Positions 1 to 11,274 of a DNA stretch of 64,000 nucleotides are shown piece by piece. Both the position numbers and the translations under genes were made by a program. Source of the stretch: Affinundibacterium fentianense (GTDB taxonomy: Bacteria; Pseudomonadota; Gammaproteobacteria; Burkholderiales; Burkholderiaceae_D); NCBI RefSeq assembly GCF_018139545.1, contig NZ_JAGSPJ010000005.1, forward strand, positions 231,112 to 295,111, written 5' to 3'. The notes beneath the pieces were generated by a model. The model saw nothing but the letters and a program-made list of their open reading frames with translations, did no database searches and had not been told where the DNA came from. Every line of letters begins with the position of its first letter. The first letter of the stretch is position 1.

Positions 1-1442
1 TAAATCCGATAAGCATGAAGCACTATATAATTGGGGAAGTGCTTTAGCTGATCAAGCGAGGGCATTGGCGCAGCAAGATGCACAGGCAGCTCAAGCTGCT
101 TGGCAACTCGCTGGAAAGAAATACGCAGAAGCGTTGCGCATTAAACCCGACATGCATGAAGCACTACATAGTTGGGGAAGTGCTTTAGATGATCAAGCGA
201 GGGTAATGGCGCAGCAAGATGCCCAGGCAGCACAAGCCGTTTGGCAACTCGCTGGAGAGAAATACGCAGAAGCGTTGCGCATTAAACCCGACATGCATGA
301 AGCACTACATACTTGGGCAATTACTTTAGCTGCGCAAGCGAGGGTAATGGCGCAGCAAGATGCCCAGGCAGCACAAGCCGTTTGGCAACTCGCTGCAGAG
401 AAATACGCAGAAGCGTTGCGCATTAAACCCGATAAACATGAAGCACTAAATAATTGGGGAATTACTTTAGCTGCGCAAGCGAGGGCATTGGCGCAGCAAG
501 ATGCCCAGGCAGCACAAGCCGTTTGGCAACTCGCTGGAGAGAAATACGCAGAAGCGTTGCGCATTAAACCCGACATGCATGAAGCACTACATAATTGGGG
601 AATTACGTTAGCTGCGCAAGCGAGGGCATTGGCGCAGCAAGATGCGCAGGCAGCACAAGCTGTTTGGCAACTCGCTGGAGAGAGATACACAGAAGCGTTG
701 CGCATTAAACCCGATAAACATGAAGCACTAAATGATTGGGGAATTACTTTAGCTGCGCAAGCGAGCGCATTGGCGCAACAAGATGCGCAAGCAGCACAAG
801 CCGCTTGGCAACTGGCAGGGGAGAAATACGCAGAAGCGTTGCGTATTAAACCCGATACGCATGAGGCGCTACATAATTGGGGAAATGCTTTAGATGATCA
901 AGCAAGTGCATTGGCGCAGCAAGATGCGCAGGCAGCACAAGCCGCTTGGCAACTGGCAGGGGAGAAATACATAGAAGCGTTGCGTATTAAACCCGATGAG
1001 CATGAGACGCTACATAATTGGGGAAATGCTTTAGATGAACAAGCAAGTGCATTGACGCAGGAAGATGCGCAGGCAGCACAAGCCGTTTGGCAACTGGCAG
1101 GGGAGAAATACATAGAAGCGTTGCGCATTAAGCCCGATAAGCATGAAGCACTAAATGACTGGGGAATTACTTTAGCCATGCAAGCGAGTGCATTGGCGCA
1201 GCAAGATGCGCAGGCAGCACAAGCCGTTTGGCAACTCGCTGGAGAGAAATACGCAGAAGCGTTGCGTATTAAACCCGATAAGCATGAAGCATTAAATAAT
1301 TGGGGAAATACTTTAGATGATCAAGCGAGGGCATTGGCGCAGCAAGACGCACAGGCAGCACAAGCTGTTTGGCGACTCGCTGGAGAGAAATACGCAGAAG
1401 CGTTGCGCATTAAACCCGACATGCATGAAGCACTAAATGGTT
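1..1442 (+). repeat. Tandem 141-bp coding repeats (47-residue TPR-like units)
   Basis: Ten consecutive units with a period of exactly 141 bp are visible. The shared GCGCAGCAAGATG-type landmark falls at 68, 209, 350, 491, 632, 773, 914, 1055, 1196 and 1337 (with small substitutions), and the array continues off the left edge. Units differ from one another by only a few bases, mostly at the same variable codons, which suggests recent duplication or gene conversion. All units stay in frame, so unit gain or loss would change protein length by multiples of 47 residues. Confidence 0.95.
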
Positions 1443-1777
1443 TGGGGAGTGTTTTGCTGAATCAGTGTCATATGAGCGAAGATGATAATGATAAGGTGAG
1501 GTTGTTAGAGCAAGCTGAAGAACTAATCCAGAAGGGTGCAGAAATCAATCGAACTGAAGCGTTGTATAACCTAGCGTGTGTCTACGCGATGAAAAGAGAC
1601 AAAGAGAGATGTATCTCTTATTTGGAAGAAAGTCGATGTGCAGGAGTTTTGCCGAATCAGAGTCATATCGATACCGACAAAGACCTTAATTTTGTCCGAC
1701 AGACTCCGGATTTTCAGGTGTGGTACAAGTCCGTATTTCCAACTACATCAGGTGTAGATGTTAATATTGAACAGTGA
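2..1777 (+). CDS. TPR-like repeat protein, 5' partial
   Basis: The reading frame is open from base 2, so the gene starts upstream of the window; only its C-terminal 591 residues are seen. It consists of about ten near-identical 47-residue units. Each unit has a TPR-like helix pair (HEALHNWGITLA... then KYAEALRIKPD) with an extra 13-residue Gln/Ala-rich stretch (AQQDAQAAQAVW) lengthening the usual 34-residue TPR. The last 110 residues are unique and contain one more ordinary TPR (EALYNLACVYAMKRDKERC). TPR solenoids bind other proteins; the partner cannot be told from here. No signal peptide can be judged because the N-terminus is missing. It converges on valS. Confidence 0.85.
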   Translation, partial: KSDKHEALYNWGSALADQARALAQQDAQAAQAAWQLAGKKYAEALRIKPDMHEALHSWGSALDDQARVMAQQDAQAAQAVWQLAGEKYAEALRIKPDMHEALHTWAITLAAQARVMAQQDAQAAQAVWQLAAEKYAEALRIKPDKHEALNNWGITLAAQARALAQQDAQAAQAVWQLAGEKYAEALRIKPDMHEALHNWGITLAAQARALAQQDAQAAQAVWQLAGERYTEALRIKPDKHEALNDWGITLAAQASALAQQDAQAAQAAWQLAGEKYAEALRIKPDTHEALHNWGNALDDQASALAQQDAQAAQAAWQLAGEKYIEALRIKPDEHETLHNWGNALDEQASALTQEDAQAAQAVWQLAGEKYIEALRIKPDKHEALNDWGITLAMQASALAQQDAQAAQAVWQLAGEKYAEALRIKPDKHEALNNWGNTLDDQARALAQQDAQAAQAVWRLAGEKYAEALRIKPDMHEALNGLGSVLLNQCHMSEDDNDKVRLLEQAEELIQKGAEINRTEALYNLACVYAMKRDKERCISYLEESRCAGVLPNQSHIDTDKDLNFVRQTPDFQVWYKSVFPTTSGVDVNIEQ

Positions 1778-1887
1778 TTGAAATCGAGACACACTCGCAT
1801 ATTGTTGTTTATCTGAGTAGGATGGCGCCATTTGTAGGATTTTTGTCGGTTTCTACATTTCAAATAGAGAAATTTTTTATCATGAGA

Positions 1888-1920
1888 AAACGCTTCGTGT
1901 GTTACCACCCCGAAGCGTTT
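1888..1920 (-). terminator. Hairpin terminator of valS, between convergent genes
   Basis: A perfect 10-bp inverted repeat (AAACGCTTCG / CGAAGCGTTT, 13-nt loop) lies between the TPR gene and valS. Read on the minus strand the stem is followed by TTTTCTC and then another T-rich stretch, as expected of an intrinsic terminator for valS. It could also stop transcription from the TPR gene. Confidence 0.65.
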
Positions 1921-1954
1921 ATCTGAATCCATTAAAAGTTCGACTAAAACCCAA

Positions 1955-4774
1955 TCAACCCAACTTAGCAAACTGCTCCTTCATCTTGCTTAAAGTCGCG
2001 GAGAAATTCGCCATGCGTTCTTTCTCTTGTTCGACTACAGCGGCTGGAGCGCGGGCGACGAAACTTTCATTGCCTAGTTTCGCTTGCGCTTTGTTGATTT
2101 CTGCTTCGAGCTTTGCCATCTCTTTGGAGAGGCGTTCGCGTTCTGCAGCGACGTCGATTTCGACTTTCAACATCAGCTTGGTTTCACCAACGATGGAGAC
2201 TGGGGCTGGTGATTCTGGCAGTGTGTCGAGGATTTGCACTTCGGAGAGTTTCGCCAAAGCGGCCATGTATGGTGCATAGCTTTCCATGCGGGCTTTGTCG
2301 GCAGCGTTGGCTGGTTGCAGCAATAGCGGTACGCGTACTGCTGGTGACAATTGCATTTCACCGCGCAAGTTACGGCAGGCGTCGGTGCTGGCCTTGAGGC
2401 CGGTCATCCAACGTTCTGCTTCTTCGTCGATGGCTTCCGCATTGGGCAAAGGATAGCTTTGCATCATGATGGAATCGCCTTCGGCTTTCAATGTCTTACC
2501 AGCCAATGGTGCGACTGTTTGCCACAACGCTTCCGTCACGAATGGAATGATAGGATGGGCCATACGCAAGGTTACTTCCAAGACGCGCAGCAAAGTGCGA
2601 CGTGTGGCGCGTTGTTGTGCATCGTTGCCTTGTTGGATTTGTACCTTGGCGACTTCGAGGTACCAGTCGCAGTATTCATCCCACACGAACTTGTAGATGG
2701 CGGATGCGATGTTATCGAAGCGGTAGTCGGCGAAACCTTTTTCGATTTCAGCTTCAACGCGTTGCAAGGTGGAGATGATCCATTTGTCCGCTTGCGAGTA
2801 CGCTAAATCATTGTCAGTTGCAGTACCGGTGAAGCCGCAATCTTTGCCTTCGGTGTTCATTAAGACGAAGCGGGTCGCGTTCCACAATTTATTGCAGAAA
2901 TTACGATAACCTTCGCAACGGCCTAAGTCGAAGTTGATGTTGCGACCTAAGGATGCATAGCTCGCCATCGTGAAGCGCAAAGCGTCGGTGCCGTAAGCGG
3001 GAATGCCGTCGGCGAATTCTTTGCGTGTGGCTTTGTCGATGCTTGCGGCTTGTTTTGGGTTCATCAAACCGACAGTACGTTTGGCTGCCAAATCATCGAC
3101 ACTGATGCCATCGATCAAATCGATAGGGTCTAGCGTATTGCCTTTGGACTTGGACATTTTTTGGCCGCTGGAATCGCGTACCAAGCCATGCACATATACC
3201 GTGTGGAATGGTACTTTGCCAGTGAAGTGCGCAGTCATCATGACCATGCGCGCTACCCAGAAGAAGATGATATCGAAACCTGTGACCAAGACAGAGGATG
3301 GCAAGAACAGTTTGCTATCGACGGTCAATTCTGGCCAGCCCATGGTCGAGAATGGGACGAGTGCAGAAGAGAACCAAGTATCGAGCACGTCGTTGTCGCG
3401 ATTCAATGCGCCCGTGTAACCCGCGGCTGCGGCTTTTTCTTTCGCTTCTGCTTCATTGCGCGCCACGAAGACTTCGCCGTTCTCGCCATACCATGCTGGG
3501 ATTTGATGGCCCCACCATAATTGGCGTGAGATACACCAGTCTTGAATATTGTTGAGCCATTGGTTGTAAGTGGTGTTCCAGTTTTCTGGGACGAATTTCA
3601 CTTCACCATTCGCGACTTTTTCGAGTGCGACTTCAGCAATCGATTTGCCTGGGAAGTGGGTACCTTCTGGAGCAGGTTTGCTCATCGCCATGAACCATTG
3701 GTCCGTCAACATTGGTTCGATGACGACATTCGTACGGTCTCCACGTGGCACCATTAGTTTGTGTGGCTTGACAGATTCGAGCAAACCTAATGCGTCGAGA
3801 TCCGCCACCATTTGCTTACGCGCGACGAAGCGGTCCAAGCCTTGGTAAACAGTAGGGCCGTTTTCATTGATCTTGGCATCCAAAGTTAAGATGCTGATTA
3901 AGGCTAAGTTATGACGTTGACCTACAGCGTAATCGTTGAAGTCGTGTGCTGGTGTGATCTTGACGCAGCCGGTGCCGAATTCTTTATCGACATAGCTATC
4001 AGCGATGACAGGGATTTCTCTATCGGTCAAAGGCAGTTTCAACATCTTGCCAACGAAAGCGGTATAACGCTCGTCAGTTGGATCAACCGCCACGGCGACG
4101 TCACCGAGCAAAGTTTCTGGACGTGTGGTCGCTACAGTCAAATGACCGCTGCCATCGGCGAATGGATAACGGATGTGCCACATCGAGCCGTCTTCTTCTT
4201 CCGATACTACTTCCAAATCGGATACCGCTGTCCCCAATACTGGGTCCCAGTTCACCAAACGCTTGCCGCGATAAATCAAACCTTGTTCGACCAAGCGTAC
4301 GAACACTTCGGTCACGACTTTGGAGCGCTCTGCATCCATCGTGAAATATTCACGATTCCAATCAGCAGACGCGCCCATACGACGCATTTGGCCCGTAATT
4401 GTGGAGCCGGATTTTTCTTTCCATTCCCAGACTTTTTCTAAGAACTTTTCACGGCCTAAATCATGACGCGAAATTTTTTGAGCATCGAGTTGGCGTTCCA
4501 CTACGATTTGTGTCGCGATACCGGCGTGATCGGTGCCTGGCACCCATGCCGTGTTGTGACCACGCATACGGTAGTAGCGTGTCAAGCCGTCCATAATGGT
4601 TTGGTTAAACGCATGGCCCATGTGCAAAGTGCCCGTGACGTTGGGTGGCGGGAGTTGAATACTGAACGATGGTTTGGACTCATCAGTCGTGGCTGTAAAG
4701 TAACCGCGTTTTTCCCATTCCGTGCGCCAAAACGATTCAATATTGGCGGGCTCAAAAGATTTGGCTAATTCCAT
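1955..4774 (-). CDS. valS: Valine--tRNA ligase
   Basis: Class I aminoacyl-tRNA synthetase that charges tRNA-Val in the cytoplasm. The 939-residue protein has the HIGH-type motif (LHMGHAF, near residue 55), the large CP1 editing insertion that clears mischarged threonine, the KMSKS motif ([10 protein letters not shown]), an anticodon-binding domain and the C-terminal coiled coil typical of bacterial ValRS. Length matches the family. The frame can also open nine bases earlier at a TTG (4783), but the ATG at 4774 gives the conventional MELAKSFEP start; neither has a strong ribosome binding site. The gene stands alone, converging on the TPR gene. Confidence 0.97.
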   Translation of the reverse strand: MELAKSFEPANIESFWRTEWEKRGYFTATTDESKPSFSIQLPPPNVTGTLHMGHAFNQTIMDGLTRYYRMRGHNTAWVPGTDHAGIATQIVVERQLDAQKISRHDLGREKFLEKVWEWKEKSGSTITGQMRRMGASADWNREYFTMDAERSKVVTEVFVRLVEQGLIYRGKRLVNWDPVLGTAVSDLEVVSEEEDGSMWHIRYPFADGSGHLTVATTRPETLLGDVAVAVDPTDERYTAFVGKMLKLPLTDREIPVIADSYVDKEFGTGCVKITPAHDFNDYAVGQRHNLALISILTLDAKINENGPTVYQGLDRFVARKQMVADLDALGLLESVKPHKLMVPRGDRTNVVIEPMLTDQWFMAMSKPAPEGTHFPGKSIAEVALEKVANGEVKFVPENWNTTYNQWLNNIQDWCISRQLWWGHQIPAWYGENGEVFVARNEAEAKEKAAAAGYTGALNRDNDVLDTWFSSALVPFSTMGWPELTVDSKLFLPSSVLVTGFDIIFFWVARMVMMTAHFTGKVPFHTVYVHGLVRDSSGQKMSKSKGNTLDPIDLIDGISVDDLAAKRTVGLMNPKQAASIDKATRKEFADGIPAYGTDALRFTMASYASLGRNINFDLGRCEGYRNFCNKLWNATRFVLMNTEGKDCGFTGTATDNDLAYSQADKWIISTLQRVEAEIEKGFADYRFDNIASAIYKFVWDEYCDWYLEVAKVQIQQGNDAQQRATRRTLLRVLEVTLRMAHPIIPFVTEALWQTVAPLAGKTLKAEGDSIMMQSYPLPNAEAIDEEAERWMTGLKASTDACRNLRGEMQLSPAVRVPLLLQPANAADKARMESYAPYMAALAKLSEVQILDTLPESPAPVSIVGETKLMLKVEIDVAAERERLSKEMAKLEAEINKAQAKLGNESFVARAPAAVVEQEKERMANFSATLSKMKEQFAKLG

Positions 4775-4898
4775 GATGTGCAATGTCGAGTAATTGTTTG
4801 CCTATGCTAAGGGCTGCATAGTGCAAGAAGTTAAATAGCGAAACCTTTGATTATAAATGAGTGAGACTGTGGTGTCCCGATTTATAGGGAAATATAGG

Positions 4899-5172
4899 TC
4901 ATATCGGTAATTCTGACCGCACATGTCTTAGTGATGAATCACGCCGATGAAAGTAGCGGATTGGCCAGCCGTAAGCTGGGAAAAGTATTTCAGCGAACAC
5001 CTTGATCGGATCGCTTGTATCGCGGATACGCGCCGAACAGAAGCCGACATCGAAGTCTGGTCAGCATTGGTTTAGGCTATATTCTTGTGCCTTCGACTGG
5101 GTGGCGGAGATCTTGTTGGTCAAAATGTAATATCGGCTCATCGTGGTTGGCGAAGATCCCGAGGTCGAGAGA
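4899..5172 (-). pseudogene. Decayed LysR-type regulator fragment (tentative)
   Basis: The gap between valS and the diguanylate cyclase has no intact gene, but the minus strand translates to segments resembling the substrate-binding domain of GcvA-like LysR regulators. These are LGIFANHDEPILHFDQQD (about 5165-5100), then, after in-frame stops, PDFDVGF...RDTSDPIKVFAEILFPAYG (about 5062-4965), ending at a TGA at 4899. In intact relatives a segment of the first type directly precedes a DxDV strand and an 'E.LFPV.SP' strand. No helix-turn-helix region remains. The call rests on pattern resemblance only. The rest of the 4784-5423 gap shows nothing definite beyond presumed promoters. Confidence 0.4.
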
Positions 5173-5423
5173 ACTATCCTAGATTCTTATTGATAAAAAA
5201 TACAAAGCATTTTGAATTGTTGTTTTGAAAATTCGACGATTCGCACTAAAACTGTCGCTTATCCGCGAGTCTGGCAAAAAAAAGTAATGATGCTTTTGGG
5301 AAAATGCTAGCATACGATCTCTGCACAATAAAATATAAAACAAGCAAACGGCACATGATGATCGGCCCTGCGAGACCAGCTTTTTTCGTGCACGCAAAGC
5401 AACGTGAACGAGGTATGAGACAC

Positions 5424-7571
5424 ATGAAACGCTTACACAATATGAATGCAGCAGCGAGCGCTGGGTTAGTGCGTATTGTTGCTGATTTAAAATACTACTT
5501 ATTGTTGCAAGTTTTTGTGCTGTTTGGCTGCCTAGCTTTTTCTCAAATGAGTTGGGCGGATGACAAAGCCATCATGGCTGAGTTGGATGCGATCCAAACT
5601 TTGTCTGACAAAAATAATCAAGCGGGATTGCTACGCCTGCTTGAATTCAAAAAAAATCTCCCTGCTGAAACCAAACCCGAAATTCGACTAGAAATTTTGG
5701 CGGTATTGAGTGGTCTCTACTATGACGCCGGAAAAGCGAAATTGGGCGAGGAGACGGTCAAAGAGCTGCGCGATCTAGCTAAGCAGATGAAGAATAAGAA
5801 TGCTTTGTTAATGTTAGAAATTTTTGAGGCCTACGATATTTTTGAAAAGGCAGGGTATGCAGCTGGATTCGCGCACTTGGAAAAGTTAGGTCCTGTCGTT
5901 GCTCAATCGCCTAGTATTGAAGTGAAGTTTCGGTACTGTGCGGCCTTAGCGGGTTTTTATAGCAGCAATCTCAAATTTGATGACGCATTGAAGCAGTATC
6001 TTGAGATGCTGAAGCTAAGCGAGAAATTATCACGTCGTCAGATCCAAGCGAAAATGTCAACTTGGGGTTCGATTTCTGGTCTGTATTTGCAAATGAAAGA
6101 TCCGGAAAAGGCTTTGGCCGCGACCACAGAAGCATTGGGGGTGTCGTCTGCCAGCGCTGCACCAAAATCGTTTATCGAGATCTCGATTTCGCGCGGTGTG
6201 GCGTTGAGTGCTCTAAAGCGAAATGATGAAGCACTCAAAGAATATGAAACCGCGTTGAAGATCGCAACAGAGGAGAAGTTGCCTTATTCGGTTGCTTTGA
6301 CGTTGTTTAATATCGCTGACCAGTATCTCATTAAAAAAGATTACAAACGCGCCGAATCCTATGCGCGTGAGGCTGTAGCAAAGTCTGAAGCACTCGAAGA
6401 TAAATGGGGTGTTGCGGGCGCTAAGGTCAATCTTGGATTGGCATTGGGGTATCAAGGAAAAGTTAAACAAGGCGCTGATTTGGTGAAAGAAAGCATCGCT
6501 TTTTTTGAAAAGGGCCATGCGAAATCCGATGTCGAGACCATCATGGGTGAGTTGTCGCACATGTATGAGGCCGCTGGCATGTATAAAGAGGCCTTAGATC
6601 AAGTGCGCGAGCAACAAGAGCTGGGAAGTGAAATTTTTCAATCCGATCGTGCGAAGGCGGTTGCAAAACTGCAAGAGGAATTCGATTCTGAACAGCGTAA
6701 GCGGCAGATAGAAATCCTAGCGAAGGACAATGCGCTGAAAGATGCCGATATTAAGAATCACCGTCTGCAGCAAATGGTTGCACTGTTGGCGTCGCTAGTC
6801 GGCATTTTGGCGGGTAGTTTTATTTATATGCTGTATCGCCGCAGTAAGAAACTCAATGAGCAATTACAAGAAGTGAATATGCAATTGGAGTTTCATGCAA
6901 TTCGTGATGCATTAACTGGCTTGCATAATCGTCGTTCGTTCATTAGTTTGATGGCTAATCGCGTCAATCGAGTTGAGGTTGAACGTCGCGAAGGGAGCTA
7001 TCGTAATCCAGACTGCATGGTCTTAATGGATATCGATCACTTCAAGAATATTAATGACACATGGGGTCATGCGGTCGGCGATGCTGTTTTGAAAGAAGTC
7101 GCCAATCGCTTAAAAACAGTGGTGCGGGATGAGGATATGGTGATGCGATGGGGCGGCGAAGAATTCCTCATTTATTCGCCCAAGTCGAATCCAGAGCAAA
7201 TCACCAGTTTGGTTGATCGCGTTTTAAGAACGATAGGCGAACAAACATTTGCGCATGGCGATTTGGCGATCTCTGTCACAGTCACTGCGGGTTTCATCTC
7301 CGTTCCATTTTCAGATGTACCTGAAGAATTTTGCGATTGGGAGCGGGCATTGCAGATTGCAGATATGGCCCTTTATTTGGGCAAAACCCACGGACGGAAT
7401 CGGGCATACGGTTTGTCTCGTTTACTTGTGTCACATGAGTTGGCGATTCCGACCTTGACCCATGATCTCGCTGCTGCGATCAAAGACAATATGGTTGAAA
7501 TGATCGAGGTGATCGGCCCCGTGCAAGAACATCCAACCGTACTGACCTCTTTGAGTAATACACTTTCCTAA
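5424..7571 (+). CDS. TPR-sensor diguanylate cyclase (GGDEF)
   Basis: Membrane-bound enzyme predicted to make cyclic di-GMP from two GTP. From the ATG at 5424, which has GAGG ten bases upstream (other in-frame starts lie at 5304 and 5415), the protein is 715 residues. An N-terminal hydrophobic segment (YYLLLQVFVLFGCLAF) is followed by SWADD, a likely signal-peptidase site. Roughly 400 residues of degenerate TPR helices follow, then a transmembrane helix near residues 450-470, a short coiled linker, and a GGDEF domain with active-site GGEEF at 577-581. The inhibitory I-site RDED (568-571) is present at the canonical five-residue distance, so product feedback is expected. Topology implies a periplasmic TPR sensor controlling a cytoplasmic cyclase. 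It is a single-gene unit with no EAL domain nearby. Confidence 0.9.
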   Translation: MKRLHNMNAAASAGLVRIVADLKYYLLLQVFVLFGCLAFSQMSWADDKAIMAELDAIQTLSDKNNQAGLLRLLEFKKNLPAETKPEIRLEILAVLSGLYYDAGKAKLGEETVKELRDLAKQMKNKNALLMLEIFEAYDIFEKAGYAAGFAHLEKLGPVVAQSPSIEVKFRYCAALAGFYSSNLKFDDALKQYLEMLKLSEKLSRRQIQAKMSTWGSISGLYLQMKDPEKALAATTEALGVSSASAAPKSFIEISISRGVALSALKRNDEALKEYETALKIATEEKLPYSVALTLFNIADQYLIKKDYKRAESYAREAVAKSEALEDKWGVAGAKVNLGLALGYQGKVKQGADLVKESIAFFEKGHAKSDVETIMGELSHMYEAAGMYKEALDQVREQQELGSEIFQSDRAKAVAKLQEEFDSEQRKRQIEILAKDNALKDADIKNHRLQQMVALLASLVGILAGSFIYMLYRRSKKLNEQLQEVNMQLEFHAIRDALTGLHNRRSFISLMANRVNRVEVERREGSYRNPDCMVLMDIDHFKNINDTWGHAVGDAVLKEVANRLKTVVRDEDMVMRWGGEEFLIYSPKSNPEQITSLVDRVLRTIGEQTFAHGDLAISVTVTAGFISVPFSDVPEEFCDWERALQIADMALYLGKTHGRNRAYGLSRLLVSHELAIPTLTHDLAAAIKDNMVEMIEVIGPVQEHPTVLTSLSNTLS

Positions 7572-7661
7572 TCGACTTCTCGTCATAGAAAAATCGCGAA
7601 TACATTTTATTTTCCGATTTGCCGAGTCTTAGTTTGGTAAATAGAGAAATAAAAAATAAAT

Positions 7662-7690
7662 TTGTGAAACGAATTTGTTCGACATATAAT
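7662..7690 (+). promoter_or_regulatory. Candidate sigma-70 promoter of the thi operon
   Basis: TTGTGA at 7662-7667 and a perfect TATAAT at 7685-7690 are separated by 17 bp. This is the best sigma-70-like match upstream of the riboswitch. It would give a leader of about 380 nt before thiC, with about 200 nt of unexplained sequence (7700-7900) before the aptamer. A closer promoter is not excluded. Confidence 0.45.
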
Positions 7691-7900
7691 CGCGCCGCAG
7701 TACAGTTCGAACCATGCAATGCAATTCAGTTGAGTTTTCTCGACCTTAGGGGCTTGGTTCGATTCGTATTTGCCGTTGAAATGCCTAAGGGCCTGATTCT
7801 GTCATACAGATCACATCGATCGTAATGAGTGTGTAGATTGATGCGTCGCGTGTGTCCACAGAGCAGTCGCTTAGAATTAAATTAGTAATCATCGTAATGC

Positions 7901-9993
<2,093 letters not shown>

Positions 9994-10001
9994 GTGTGAC
10001 C

Positions 10002-10214
10002 ATGGAAATTGCGATGGAAATTCAGCTTAATGGCGAGCTACGTGTTTTGCAATCAGAAACGGATTTACATAGTTTGATTACTGAGCTGCAATTAGACAAT
10101 CAAGCCATCGCTGTCGCTGTGAATCGACAAGTTATACGTCGAGCGCTGTGGCAGCGACATATTTTGCAAGCCGGTGATCAGGTGGATGTGGTACGGGCGA
10201 TTGGCGGTGGGTAA
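10002..10214 (+). CDS. thiS: Sulfur carrier protein ThiS
   Basis: Small ubiquitin-fold protein that carries sulfur as a C-terminal thiocarboxylate to thiazole synthase ThiG. The protein ends in the required Gly-Gly (RAIGGG, with one extra Gly), and the VAVNRQVI and GDQVDVVRAIGGG segments are typical. Three starts are possible: GTG 9996, ATG 10002 (AGGTG just upstream, chosen) and ATG 10014, which would give the 66-residue length common in the family. It begins eight bases after the thiC stop, so the two are translationally linked. Confidence 0.92.
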   Translation: MEIAMEIQLNGELRVLQSETDLHSLITELQLDNQAIAVAVNRQVIRRALWQRHILQAGDQVDVVRAIGGG

Positions 10215-10215
10215 G

Positions 10216-10302
10216 TTGGGAGGTACGAAAAATTCTATTTTGGGGATGCTGTGCTAGGCGCAAAGCACAGCGCCCCATAATTGAATTTATCGAACCTCCC
10301 AA
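10216..10302 (+). repeat. 87-bp near-palindrome between thiS and thiG
   Basis: TTGGGAGGT (10216-10224) pairs with ACCTCCCAA (10294-10302). The next 16 bases on each side match at about 13 positions, and an inner GGGG-AT-GCTGTGCT / AGCACAGC-G-CCCC stem completes an almost fully paired hairpin with a loop of a few bases. It starts two bases after the thiS stop. No T-run follows the stem, so it is not a classical terminator. It may set the thiS/thiG expression ratio, be an RNA-processing or stability site, or be a small palindromic mobile repeat. Confidence 0.75.
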
Positions 10303-10479
10303 ATGCCAACAGAATTCTTTAGGTGAGCATTGTCTTTCTCATAGAGATCATGACGCTTTGCGTTTTGGGAATAACTCGGTGAGTACAGGATTTTGTTATA
10401 GGGAATTATTGGCATATTGAATTGAGGAAGATGGATTTTACGCAAATCAAAGTAGAAAAAACAAATCAGGATAAAAACC

Positions 10480-11274
10480 ATGACAACAGAAGCAAAATCA
10501 GACAGCCTGACTATCGCAGGTAAAACGTACAGCTCACGTCTCTTAGTCGGCAGTGGGAAATACAAAGACTTAGAACAAACTAAACTCGCGACTGAAGCGA
10601 GTGGAGCGGAAATTATTACGGTCGCAATCCGTCGTGTGAACATTGGTCAAGATCCGAATGCACCGAGTTTGCTCGACGTTGTACCGATGTCGAAGTACAC
10701 CATTCTGCCAAACACAGCAGGATGCTATAACGCGAAAGACGCGATTTATACTTTGCAACTCGGTCGTGAATTATTGGGTGGACATAAGTTGTGTAAGCTT
10801 GAAGTCTTGGGCGACGAAAAGACATTATTCCCGAATATGCCTGAAACTTTAGAAGCTGCCAAAGTGTTGGTGAAGGAAGGATTCGATGTGATGGTGTATT
10901 GCAGCGACGATCCTATCCAAGCGCGTATGTTGGAAGACATTGGCTGTGTCGCGGTGATGCCGCTCGCTTCCTTGATTGGTTCTGGAATGGGTATCTTAAA
11001 TCCATGGAATCTGTCTTTGATTATTGAGCAGGCAAGTGTTCCTATCATCGTCGATGCGGGCGTAGGTACTGCATCCGACGCTGCGATTGCAATGGAGCTT
11101 GGCTGCGATGGCGTATTAATGAATACCGCCATTGCTGGCGCTCGTGATCCTATCCGCATGGCATACGCTATGGGCCTGGCAGTGGAAGCGGGGCGTGCTG
11201 CGTATATGGCGGGGCGAATTCCGAAAAAATTTGCGGCATCGCCTTCTTCTCCGATGATGGGACGCGTTGCCTGA
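10480..11274 (+). CDS. thiG: Thiazole synthase ThiG
   Basis: TIM-barrel enzyme that builds thiazole phosphate from deoxyxylulose phosphate, dehydroglycine and ThiS thiocarboxylate. The 264 residues include the N-terminal [10 protein letters not shown] motif, the catalytic lysine segment CKLEVLGD (Lys106), and the phosphate-binding GVGTASDAA and MNTAIAGA loops. A moderate site (CAGGA) lies upstream of the ATG. A 265-bp gap with the long hairpin separates it from thiS, while the next gene overlaps its stop. The glycine-supplying enzyme (ThiO or ThiH) is not encoded in this window. Confidence 0.97.
   Translation: MTTEAKSDSLTIAGKTYSSRLLVGSGKYKDLEQTKLATEASGAEIITVAIRRVNIGQDPNAPSLLDVVPMSKYTILPNTAGCYNAKDAIYTLQLGRELLGGHKLCKLEVLGDEKTLFPNMPETLEAAKVLVKEGFDVMVYCSDDPIQARMLEDIGCVAVMPLASLIGSGMGILNPWNLSLIIEQASVPIIVDAGVGTASDAAIAMELGCDGVLMNTAIAGARDPIRMAYAMGLAVEAGRAAYMAGRIPKKFAASPSSPMMGRVA

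Noticed and set aside
193..1179. Long Cys/Ala-rich ORFs on the minus strand opposite the TPR repeats
   Set aside because: They arise because the repeated unit lacks stops in that frame; the residue composition is a mirror of the plus-strand repeats and there is no independent start signal.
1..1442. Possible CRISPR or satellite array from the tandem repeats
   Set aside because: Units are 141 bp, directly abutting, in frame and coding; there are no short repeats separated by unique spacers.
4947..5075. 42-codon plus-strand ORF in the valS upstream gap
   Set aside because: It overlaps the minus-strand LysR-like remnant, has no ribosome binding site and no recognisable product.
7700..7720. GTTCGAACC-like string reminiscent of a tRNA T-loop
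   Set aside because: No cloverleaf arms, acceptor stem or anticodon can be formed around it.
7619..7825. 68-codon ORF in the thiC leader
   Set aside because: It covers the TATAAT promoter candidate, has no plausible ribosome binding site and codes for nothing recognisable.
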